The notes beneath the pieces were generated by a model. The model made no database searches. It had not been told where the DNA came from and saw only the letters and a list, made by a program, of their open reading frames with translations. A stretch of DNA of 64,000 nucleotides from Guptibacillus hwajinpoensis (GTDB taxonomy: Bacteria > Bacillota > Bacilli > Bacillales > Guptibacillaceae). The stretch's first letter is position 1; the number at the start of each line of letters is the position of its first letter. Of this stretch, positions 48,802 through 55,660 are shown one piece after another. The translations under genes were made by a program, and so were the position numbers. The stretch covers positions 1 to 64,000 of the forward strand of contig NZ_JAIVAE010000015.1 in assembly GCF_020171785.1 (NCBI RefSeq). Direction: 5' to 3'.

Positions 48802-48836
48802 GTTCCGTTAAATCGGAGCAATAGTTTAAAAGAGTG
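48802..48836 (+). repeat. Array boundary element, short form
   Basis: GTTAAATCGGAGCAATAGTT followed by TAAAAGAG; no full hairpin. Confidence 0.4.
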
Positions 48837-48893
48837 TTTGCTTTATGCTCCAGGGTTGCAGTTATTTGAACATTAAAGAGAAAGGAATTGATA

Positions 48894-49352
48894 GTGATTC
48901 GTTCAATATTTTCTATAGTAAGTTTATGCTGTATCTTTTTGTTGACCGCCTGTATAGGGGAGGATTACGATTTCACTCCTCCAACAATGACAGTTTGGTA
49001 CCATCATCTAAACGACTATGATTCATATGAGCTTAAAGAGGCTTCCGTGAATTGGGAGGGTCCTAATGAGGAATACAAAAAGACTGTTGTTGATTTTCAA
49101 TCATTAGGAATCGAACAGAATCAAATTAAGGTCAATGCTGGTTCAGAGGGAAACCTAGAATTAGAACATTCTGATTTTCAATTAGAAGAGTTTCAAGTAT
49201 CTCTGTGGCAAAACAATGAAGAGATTGAATTGCCTGTAAATAAATCTAGTGGTTTTCAATTTCCCGATTCAAAAGGTAATTATATCTTAGAAGTGAATCT
49301 GTCTTCTGATATGGGAGATGTTCAATATGTGGGTAACATCGATCTAAATTAA
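48894..49352 (+). CDS. Array gene 12: secreted lipoprotein
   Basis: 152 residues. Signal peptide IRSIFSIVSLCCIFLLTAC with lipobox LTAC, then an all-beta-like acidic domain (MTVWYHHLNDYDSYELKEAS ... VSLWQNNEEIELPV ... SSDMGDVQYVGNIDLN). GTG 48894 has AAAGGA 8 bases upstream. Unknown family. It is the only obvious exported non-membrane protein of the array. Confidence 0.7.
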   Translation: MIRSIFSIVSLCCIFLLTACIGEDYDFTPPTMTVWYHHLNDYDSYELKEASVNWEGPNEEYKKTVVDFQSLGIEQNQIKVNAGSEGNLELEHSDFQLEEFQVSLWQNNEEIELPVNKSSGFQFPDSKGNYILEVNLSSDMGDVQYVGNIDLN

Positions 49353-49403
49353 CACTAATTTAGGGTGAATTCTAGAATTTATCCAGATCCCAAGTCTTCT
49401 GGT

Positions 49404-49442
49404 TTATCGGAGCTTATCTGTAATAAGGTAAGTTCCTATTTT
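49404..49442 (+). terminator. Array terminator repeat A6 (diverged)
   Basis: TTATCGGAGCTTATCTG, loop, AAGGTAAGTTCC, then TATTTT. Confidence 0.7.
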
Positions 49443-49473
49443 AATGATGTAAGGATTGAATTACACATGATAA

Positions 49474-49492
49474 TTTGAAATTATTGGTATTA
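49474..49492 (+). promoter_or_regulatory. Array 19-mer P4
   Basis: TTTGAAATTATTGGTATTA, one mismatch. Confidence 0.5.
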
Positions 49493-49535
49493 AATACAGG
49501 CTAATTTATTTGAGCAGAGATTAAGGAGGTAATAT

Positions 49536-49715
49536 ATGAGTCTGAAAATAAAGGTTTTCTTTCTGATTCTTTTACCACTTTTATTAATAACATTGAGTAT
49601 TTTGAAGTTTTCAGGAAACCTGAACTCAATAACAGGGTTAATAGTAGTCCTACTATGCGCTCTATGCGGGTTAGCGGTTAATAGATCTATTAAAAAAAAT
49701 AAAAACAATAATTAA
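49536..49715 (+). CDS. Array gene 13: 59-residue two-TM protein
   Basis: ATG 49536 with AAGGAGG 7 bases upstream. Helices VFFLILLPLLLITLSILKF and GLIVVLLCALCGLAV, ending in a poly-Lys/Asn tail (NRSIKKNKNNN). Unknown. Confidence 0.6.
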   Translation: MSLKIKVFFLILLPLLLITLSILKFSGNLNSITGLIVVLLCALCGLAVNRSIKKNKNNN

Positions 49716-49742
49716 ACTCAAATTGTAGTTTTCTTTCTTCCA

Positions 49743-49780
49743 TAATCTCGGAGCTTATCTTTAATAAGATAGGCTCCTTA
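49743..49780 (+). terminator. Array terminator repeat A7
   Basis: TAATCTCGGAGCTTATCT, TTAATA loop, AGATAGGCTCC, TTATTG. Confidence 0.75.
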
Positions 49781-49813
49781 TTGTGAAATGAAAGATGGAA
49801 TTATTAGATGAAT

Positions 49814-49832
49814 TTTGAAATAATTGGTATTG
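49814..49832 (+). promoter_or_regulatory. Array 19-mer P5
   Basis: TTTGAAATAATTGGTATTG, one mismatch at the last base. Confidence 0.5.
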
Positions 49833-49907
49833 ACGAGTAGAACAGGATTTTAAAGAGGGTAGTATCTGTTCAAACAACAATTGGGAAATCTACTAGAGGT
49901 GATATTT

Positions 49908-50111
49908 ATGATTGGTATATTAGAGCTTATATTTCAAGTATCAGGAGTTGTGTTGCTCATATGTGCAATTTATTATTATTTTCATTTTAAGAAAATCAAA
50001 CGGAAAAGGAAACTGAGTCTAGTTGAGTTAACAGTTTACGCTGTAACTCAAATTGCATTTCTTCTTTTAGGAAGCAGCTTTTTACTACTTCTATTGGATA
50101 AAAATTATTAA
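49908..50111 (+). CDS. Array gene 14: two-TM protein
   Basis: 67 residues from ATG 49908 (GAGGTGAT). ILELIFQVSGVVLLICAIYY, basic loop KKIKRKRK, then LTVYAVTQIAFLLLGSSFLL. Unknown family; last gene of the array. Confidence 0.6.
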   Translation: MIGILELIFQVSGVVLLICAIYYYFHFKKIKRKRKLSLVELTVYAVTQIAFLLLGSSFLLLLLDKNY

Positions 50112-50112
50112 A

Positions 50113-50171
50113 CAATCTCGGAGCGATTATTAAATTAATAAGTGAACCTTTCAACAAAGGTTCCTTTTTTA
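50113..50171 (+). terminator. Last array element and terminator
   Basis: AATCTCGGAGC head at 50115, then a different hairpin GAACCTTT-CAAC-AAAGGTTC followed by CTTTTTTATTT. Marks the right end of the array. Confidence 0.75.
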
Positions 50172-50204
50172 TTTAATAACCACCAAGTAACTTTTAGCCT
50201 CATG

Positions 50205-51203
50205 TTACTGACCTATTAACGGAAACGTTCTGCTTTCTTTCAACGTATCATTCATGATTTCAACTTCCCAAGCATGAAAGTCAAGTGCCGCCAATTGAAT
50301 TGCGTTCTCAAAAACAACGCGATCTGCTTCTGTTACTATTTCTTCATCCATTTTGTATTGCACCGTAGCAACACTATTTTTAATGGATGAATCAAGAATT
50401 TCTATCCCTTCAACAATGGCTGACGAATAAAACGCATCAGCATAATCTATTGAACTCATTGCTTCTATTGTCTCTGGGAAAGAGAGTAGCTCATCGTTTT
50501 CATTTACTACTTGCTCCTCTAACTCGCCACCAGGCAGATAGAAGGTTTTCCCTAATTCTTCGTCATAAATCGTATAGTAGCCGCGTGTTAAACCTCTTTC
50601 TTCTTTAACAGCCACAGATTCATCGACTGATCTTTCAGCCAATATTATACCCTTTTCACCATTAGGATTTAAAAATGTAATTTCTTTCACTCCATACAGA
50701 TCACTGATCCCAAATAACGCCTCGAAGAATAAATTGCTTTGCGCAGAGGTTGCTGCTAAAGCATTTCCATCTTTATTGAAGTGGATTAGTAAATTGGGCC
50801 ATTCAAGTGATAGATCAGCATATGAATTTAGTATATCCTGCTCAGACGGATCATTACTGAATAGTGACGTTTCTAAGCGTTTTTCAGGTGAAAGTGCTTG
50901 CTCTTCTTCCTCATCACGCTGTATCGTGTATGCCGTGTAAAAATTATTTTCATAATCGAATAAGTGAGTATTAATAAAATAATTAGGATTTTTTTGCTCC
51001 CCGCCATAAACGTCTGTTTTGTTCTCATCAGCATTAAACGTTTCGGCTTTATCTGAAGGTTCCATGTTAGCGCCGTTGTCTTCTGCACTACCATCGTTTT
51101 CTACCGATTCCATCCTTTCATTTTCACTAGACTCAGAAGTCTGCGAATTTACCTTATCCTCTGAGCTTTGACATCCAGCAATTAAAAGAGCAATTAGTAA
51201 CAC
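50205..51203 (-). CDS. Lipoprotein with frameshifted start
   Basis: The frame begins at GTG 51203 with MLLIALLIAGCQSS, a lipobox (IAGC) lacking the basic N-region. The true start is visible further upstream: GGAGG (51239-51243), 9 bases, ATG at 51229, but ATG-GAAAAAAGACG is out of frame by one. Adding an A to the A6 run (51220-51225) gives MEKKTKLAGVLLIALLIAGC in frame. The mature part has an acidic Ser/Glu linker, then a globular domain repeated in style of sporulation/stress lipoproteins (GerM-like YKMDEEIVTEADRVVFENAI). GerM assignment is tentative. Confidence 0.6.
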   Translation of the reverse strand: MLLIALLIAGCQSSEDKVNSQTSESSENERMESVENDGSAEDNGANMEPSDKAETFNADENKTDVYGGEQKNPNYFINTHLFDYENNFYTAYTIQRDEEEEQALSPEKRLETSLFSNDPSEQDILNSYADLSLEWPNLLIHFNKDGNALAATSAQSNLFFEALFGISDLYGVKEITFLNPNGEKGIILAERSVDESVAVKEERGLTRGYYTIYDEELGKTFYLPGGELEEQVVNENDELLSFPETIEAMSSIDYADAFYSSAIVEGIEILDSSIKNSVATVQYKMDEEIVTEADRVVFENAIQLAALDFHAWEVEIMNDTLKESRTFPLIGQ

Positions 51204-51445
51204 CCCTGCTAGTTTCGTCTTTTTTCCATTTTTTTACGCCTCCTTAACCCATATATACCCCCTAAGTAGTTTCTAAACAGTTATTTTTGGTTATTTATAT
51301 TTATTTTTCGAAATATCTTTCAGCTGAATAGAGACTAAAAATGAGGTGGTAAAAAAATCCTAAATGTGCTCTTTTGAGTTTTGAGATCGAGTTACGGGGT
51401 ACATTCCTACATGTAACACAATAACTGACGAAGGAGTTTTTTTAG

Positions 51446-51634
51446 ATGGCAGAGCGTTTTAAGACTGGCGAAAAGGCACCTGAGAATGGAACGTATGAAT
51501 TTGTTGGATTAGTAAACGAATCAAATGGGAACGCTAACGCGGAAGAAGAAAAAAACATTGAACTAAGCAGTGGAGATACATTTCCTCCATCTCAATCCAA
51601 CAAAGATGCGGCGTATTGGAAAAAATCAAATTAA
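51446..51634 (+). CDS. YjzC-like protein
   Basis: 62 residues. MAERFKTGEKAPENGTYEFV and DTFPPSQSNKDAAYWKK match YjzC/YjcZ-type small proteins (MAERFKTGExxPxxGxYxxDGY...FPPxxxxxKxAxWKK). Cytosolic, hydrophilic; in B. subtilis YjzC is poorly characterised. GAAGGAG RBS and terminator follow. Confidence 0.85.
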   Translation: MAERFKTGEKAPENGTYEFVGLVNESNGNANAEEEKNIELSSGDTFPPSQSNKDAAYWKKSN

Positions 51635-51644
51635 ATTGACATGG

Positions 51645-51687
51645 AACCTCCGAGAATGTTCATTCGTTCTTCGAGGTTTTTTTGTTT
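51645..51687 (+). terminator. Terminator after the YjzC-like gene
   Basis: CCTC-C-GAGAA/TTCTTCGAGG imperfect stem, then TTTTTTTG. Confidence 0.7.
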
Positions 51688-52025
51688 TTTTGATGGCTTA
51701 GATTTGTCAGTGCAACAGGAAAAAGATTTAACATAAAAAAATCCTCCGCATATGGAAATAAATGTTACGATCGATGGTTTGAGACGAAAGTCATTTATTC
51801 AAGAAAAGTTGGTAACAAATATATAACAGATCGACATTGATCCAATAGCTAATAAACCTCTTATCACCTTAATTCATAAACGAACTGTTCGAGAATGAGG
51901 GAAGTACGAAGAAGGAAGTAAGCGTCACTTCATGGGGCATTTTATACTTCTATACATAGTAAAAACGGAAAGCATGATTGTAGTTATGAAAGAATAAGGC
52001 TCCTGGAATCCAATTGCCAAGAAAG
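51688..52025. other. Region without supported gene before the phosphotransferase remnant
   Basis: About 340 bases with many stops in all frames. It may contain further decayed parts of the phosphotransferase gene, but no recognisable motif was found. Confidence 0.35.
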
Positions 52026-52507
52026 CGTTGTCAGCCCGATGTGTTTCATGAGGTGGCACATGACGTTTTATCAACAATAAAAAATCCTCCAAAGTCCTAT
52101 TCCAACTATGGATAGTTGCTCGGTGATTTGTGCTTAGAAAATGTATTCGTGGATCAAGAATCAATTTTTACAATGATTGATTTTCAAGATTGTGAGAAAC
52201 ACTTTTATGTTTTCGACCTAGCTGCTGCAATTTATAGTGCGATGGAATATTCATATGTTGGTGGGGGGAACATCGGAGACTATGGACGAGCGATGACAAA
52301 AGCAATCCTCCAAGGTTACCAGGAGGAAAATAACTTATCCCCTGAAATGGAAGATCAGCTTCCTTTATTTATTAAATTAAAGGAAGTAATTGAATACAGC
52401 TTAATGCATATGTACTGGAAAAAGAGAGGTTAACGGAAGAACAGATTAGAATCATGAGTCATTTTAGATTAAGGATTGAACAGAACCATTCTTTACTAAC
52501 GAGTTGA
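52026..52507 (+). pseudogene. Remnant of an aminoglycoside-phosphotransferase-family kinase
   Basis: Reads HEVAHDVLSTIKNPPKSYSN, YG, TAG at 52113, LLGDLCLENVFVDQESIFTM, IDFQDCEKHFYVFDLAAAIY. LxGDLxxxNxxV and IDFxDC match the catalytic loop and metal site of APH/CHK kinases, although the usual HGDxH is changed to GDLCLEN. A second lesion follows LMHMYWK: one missing A at ~52424-52428 separates it from ERLTEEQIRIMSHFRLRIEQ, ending at 52505. The N-terminal lobe is absent. Confidence 0.75.
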
Positions 52508-52601
52508 ACCGAATCGTTTGGAATGTAGCCTGACTTCTAAGTAATTTAAAAATCAGGCGCTTGTAAGCATAAATGAAACTATTTCCTTTGGTACTTCAAT
52601 A

Positions 52602-53446
52602 TTATTTAATGGAATCCATATATTTTTTAACTTTTGCAGCTGTTGCAAAACGATCTGTACCAGAAAGTACTGTGAATTTATCTGCTTTTAAGTCATTAGA
52701 CTTTCCACCTACAACAATCAATTCATTGGCCACTTTATTGTTTGTAGCTACGCTTCTTGTATAGATCGGGGCTGCAATACGATTGGCGAGTAACTCCGCA
52801 ACAGGGTAATCAACAAATGAGTTAACGACTACCGCTACCTTTAACAATGACAAGTCCTCCTCAGGTTTATAAGTCACGCCATAATAATCACAAATGCCTT
52901 TAGCATGTTCAATCGCTACTTCCTTTTGAAAATCTTTATCCAGCATGAGTAAAGCTTCAAATTTGTTATCCATATAGCCGTTTTCGGTTAGGACGGCGAT
53001 CATCTTTGTCTCTCGTAAAACATGGAAATCTGCTTCTTTAATCCCTCGGTAATTTGCGGTGTCCCTTGTCGTAGGTATTTCGCGATGGAAGAAGCGAGTT
53101 TACCAGCTTCTTTGTTTGTATGCCCTAAATAAACGTATAGTTCGATACCACTCGGATTTGCTCCACCAAATGAACCATCAAAGGCATTGTAGTGGATGGA
53201 GACGTAGGCATCTGCCTTCTTGCTGTTCGCAAGGTCTGTCCGTGTTTTAAGCGGAGTATCTGTATTAGTAGGGGCTACTAATAGAGTTTGAAATCCACAT
53301 CTCTCTAATTCAACTTTAAGATACTTGACCACTTCTCTGTTAAATTCGTTTTCTTGGATGGAGCGACCGATTTCTGGAATATAGGGTGTTCGTTTTCCAG
53401 CAGTGTTCATTCCATGTCCATCATCTAACGCAATAAGTTTAGGCAT
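52602..53446 (-). pseudogene. N-acetylmuramoyl-L-alanine amidase with cell-wall-binding tail, frameshifted
   Basis: From ATG 53446 (GAGGTGA upstream): MPKLIALDDGHGMNTAGKRT, EFNREVVKYLKVELERCGFQ and SIHYNAFDG are amidase_3 motifs with zinc ligands (His, Glu, His). After YLRQGTPQ the frame is lost; adding one A at ~53053 restores NYRGIKEADFHVLRETKMIA then VLTENGYMDN with the catalytic Glu. The C-terminal ~80 residues are a cell-wall-binding repeat 2-like domain (VLSGTDRFATAAKVKKYM). The two parts overlap by ATGA, so two polypeptides might be made. Otherwise decay or sequence error. Confidence 0.75.
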
Positions 53447-53501
53447 TAGCTCACCTCTTTTAAAGTAAAAGGGTATCCCTTTATTTAGTTGTTTACAAAA
53501 T

Positions 53502-53909
53502 TTAAAACGTGTAGGAAACACCTAAAAATTCCACTGGTCCAGTAACAACTGCTCCAGTTAGGAGAGAATTTTCAAGCTCAACAGTAAGCGAGTATCCCTG
53601 ATTGGATGTATCAGGAACGTTCATATCGATTGCATGAACGGTAACAGTTTGTTCTTGTCCCACTGACAAGAGCACTGCTTCTCTGCTCGTATAGATGACT
53701 TGATTCCCTCTTAGTATCGTAAAGATTAATACTGGAGTTAGCAAAGAGGACCTAACCCCTACTGTAGCACTTAATAGGACTCTGTTAGCGCCTTGAGGTA
53801 CAGCAAGACCAAATTGAGCAAGTAAAATTGGTGTGCCTGTAACAGTGCGGTTTAGTGATCCACTTCCTTGAGCAGGTACACTTGTCCCAATATTAAACAC
53901 GTTCGACAT
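53502..53909 (-). CDS. Beta-sandwich protein, possibly spore surface-associated
   Basis: 135 residues from ATG 53909. It is rich in beta-strand patterns (SLNRTVTGTPILLAQFGLAV, RVLLSATVGVRSSLLTPVLI, VTGPVEFLGVSYTF), with no signal peptide or Cys. The layout resembles the small exosporium or jelly-roll type proteins of Bacillus (inference, weak). It is upstream of the amidase gene on the same strand, ~55 bases apart. Confidence 0.5.
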   Translation of the reverse strand: MSNVFNIGTSVPAQGSGSLNRTVTGTPILLAQFGLAVPQGANRVLLSATVGVRSSLLTPVLIFTILRGNQVIYTSREAVLLSVGQEQTVTVHAIDMNVPDTSNQGYSLTVELENSLLTGAVVTGPVEFLGVSYTF

Positions 53910-54192
53910 GATAACTTCTCTCTTCAAATTACAGATAGGAATAGAGTCAGGATGAAGGATATTTCAAAATGGACGCTGAATATAAAAAGATACAAGCTAT
54001 TCCTTCCTTAATATTATATGGATTTATATGGAAGGTGATTGGGTTGTGCAGGAAATTGTACTATTGAAGAACAATATATAAGAATAGTTATTGCGTTTAA
54101 AAAAAAGCAAAGTGTTTGAGACGTAAAAAAGGAAAAGTAAACGTAACGGTGGTCCTGACCCAGAAACGAAACAACTGATTAGAAGTATTATT

Positions 54193-54369
54193 ATGTTTGA
54201 AGCTGAGAATATAGAGGAAGCGATCGTGTTGGCTATTCTTCATGCGACAACACAAGTGAATAGAAGAAGAATTAGGATAACATCGCAAGTCTATCATAGA
54301 GGATTTGCTACAAAACAAGAAAAAATTATAGGGGAAATAAGGAAAAAGAGGCGAAGCGAAAGAAAATGA
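54193..54369 (+). CDS. 58-residue basic ORF overlapping the double-GNAT gene
   Basis: MFEAENIEEAIVLAILHATT, QVNRRRIRITSQVYHRGFAT and a Lys/Arg-rich end. Its TGA overlaps the ATG of the next gene (ATGA), and the frame is open for another ~60 bases upstream (GGPDPETKQLIRSII). RBS weak. Possibly a small regulatory or phage-type protein; unrecognised. Confidence 0.4.
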   Translation: MFEAENIEEAIVLAILHATTQVNRRRIRITSQVYHRGFATKQEKIIGEIRKKRRSERK

Positions 54370-55256
54370 AAACAATCACTGATCCGACTATTAAACTAAA
54401 ACCATCATTAAATCAAATAGACTACTACGAAATCCTGAGATTAAAAGATCGCTGTCTTGATGAAGAAGAAGACTTAACGTTAAAACTAGAACTTGATTAC
54501 AAACTAAATCATTCTCGTAACGAGAGTACAGGTCAGCATAAACTCAACGAGTTTCTATTTTATGATGATTACACACTGATCGGCTATATGGGCATCTGTC
54601 AATTTAGTTCAGAAGCATTAGAAGTAAATGGGATGGTTCATCCGGATTATAGGAGAATGGGAGTCTTTAAACGATTGTTTTCATTCGTTCATGATGAGTG
54701 GAATAAAAGAGAATCGAAACAAATGCTTTTGTTGAGTGATCACAATTCTAGATCTGGGATTGAATTTAGTAAGAGTATGGGAGCTCATTATGAAAACTCG
54801 GAATATGAGATGCATTTAGTCGGTGAAGCAAGTGAAGCTATCGAAATGACAAACCTACATTTCAGAAAAGCTTTAAAACAAGATGCAAAAGAAATTGCAA
54901 GACAGAATGCGATCTACTTTCATATGAATTCAGACGAAGAGTTTCCCGAGGAAACATCAATAGGCGGAATGGATGTTTTTCTAGCTGAATGGAACCAGTC
55001 GGTTGTAGGGAAAGTTCATATAGAACTACAGAATGGTGTAGGTGGTATTTATGGTTTAGGTGTTCTACCCGAATATCGACGACAAGGATTTGGCAGAGAG
55101 ATTCTGATGAAAGCTGTAAAGGAACTAAGAGATAAACAAGCTCAACAAATCTTGCTTCAAGTGGCAGTAAAGAACAAGAATGCGTTAAAGCTATACCGAT
55201 CGTGTGGTTTTAAAGTGACTTCTACAATGGATTATTTCAAATTAACAAAGAAGTGA
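54366..55256 (+). CDS. Two-domain GNAT acetyltransferase
   Basis: 296 residues with two GNAT folds in tandem: first with VNGMVHPDYRRMGVFKRLFS (~97-116), second with IYGLGVLPEYRRQGFGREIL (~229-248) and VKNKNALKLYRSCGF. Tandem GNATs of this size are found in Bacilli as mycothiol/bacillithiol- or antibiotic-modifying relatives; the substrate is not predictable. ATG overlaps the previous short ORF. Confidence 0.88.
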   Translation: MKTITDPTIKLKPSLNQIDYYEILRLKDRCLDEEEDLTLKLELDYKLNHSRNESTGQHKLNEFLFYDDYTLIGYMGICQFSSEALEVNGMVHPDYRRMGVFKRLFSFVHDEWNKRESKQMLLLSDHNSRSGIEFSKSMGAHYENSEYEMHLVGEASEAIEMTNLHFRKALKQDAKEIARQNAIYFHMNSDEEFPEETSIGGMDVFLAEWNQSVVGKVHIELQNGVGGIYGLGVLPEYRRQGFGREILMKAVKELRDKQAQQILLQVAVKNKNALKLYRSCGFKVTSTMDYFKLTKK

Positions 55257-55488
55257 CGAAAACATTTAGCCAATAACAAGGGGAGCCCTCGGTTTATATC
55301 AGACCCAATCCCCATGTTGACATGTTTACCGCCGGTGAATATACTAAATATGTAAGTAAAAGGTGGAAAGGAATGGTACTTAGCGGATGTGGAATTAATC
55401 TTATTTAAACGGGATCAAACTCATATTTTCATAAAAATGAGAACCTGGAAAATAGGATTAGTCTGTCCAATTAAGTGATCATTTCATC
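55257..55488. other. Intergenic region before the ABC-F leader
   Basis: No supported gene. A promoter-like stretch lies before the leader ORF. An 11-codon ORF (55374 onward, after GGTGGAAAGGA) encodes MVLSGCGINLI and is probably not a gene. Confidence 0.35.
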
Positions 55489-55626
55489 ATGTACCTTTTT
55501 CAAATAAAGGGAGACGTAAAGAATATTTACGTTTATTTCACTATTTGTTTAAGCGTTTGCATGTTATTTGATATGGGATTAGCAGCCTCTCCAGGATTCT
55601 TGGAGAGGCTTATTTATGTTCAATAA
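55489..55626 (+). CDS. Possible 45-codon leader peptide of the ABC-F gene
   Basis: ATG 55489 to TAA 55624. The ORF spans both leader hairpins (ACGTAAA/TTTACGT at 55514-55532 and the terminator-like stem at 55585), and ends 34 bases before the ABC-F start. No good RBS. Leader ORFs translated through attenuators are common upstream of ABC-F resistance genes. Confidence 0.4.
   Translation: MYLFQIKGDVKNIYVYFTICLSVCMLFDMGLAASPGFLERLIYVQ
55585..55615 (+). promoter_or_regulatory. Attenuator-like hairpin upstream of the ABC-F gene
   Basis: GCCTCTCCA/TGGAGAGGC perfect 9-bp stem, then TTATTTAT. A second GCCTCTC (55627-55633) downstream can compete for GAGAGGC, giving two mutually exclusive folds. This is the layout of antibiotic-responsive attenuators. 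Confidence 0.6.
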
Positions 55627-55660
55627 GCCTCTCAATCAAATTTAGTAAGAGGTGACCTGC

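Larger units (their letters stand above)
43646..50171 (+). mobile_element. Cassette-like array of small genes separated by TCGGAGC modules
   Basis: About fourteen short plus-strand genes or gene remnants, none related to its neighbour. Seven gaps carry a near-identical hairpin (arms GGAGCTTATCT and AGATAGGCTCC, loop GTAATA or similar, then T tract), and at least five of these are followed by TTTGAAATAATTGGTATTA. Other gaps carry a shorter TCGGAGC or TCGGGC form with TTGTTGAA. The block is visibly more AT-rich than its flanks and contains a truncated duplicate of one cassette. No recombinase or transposase is visible, so mobility is an inference. Confidence 0.55.

Noticed and set aside
43646-50171. 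Class 1-like integron or super-integron
   Set aside because: No intI-like gene and no attC core (RYYYAAC/GTTRRRY) at the boundaries. The hairpins end in T tracts and look like terminators, so I only call it cassette-like.
52602-54369. Prophage lysis module (amidase plus neighbours)
   Set aside because: No holin, portal, tail, terminase or integrase genes nearby; the amidase has a CWB2-like rather than phage-type binding domain.
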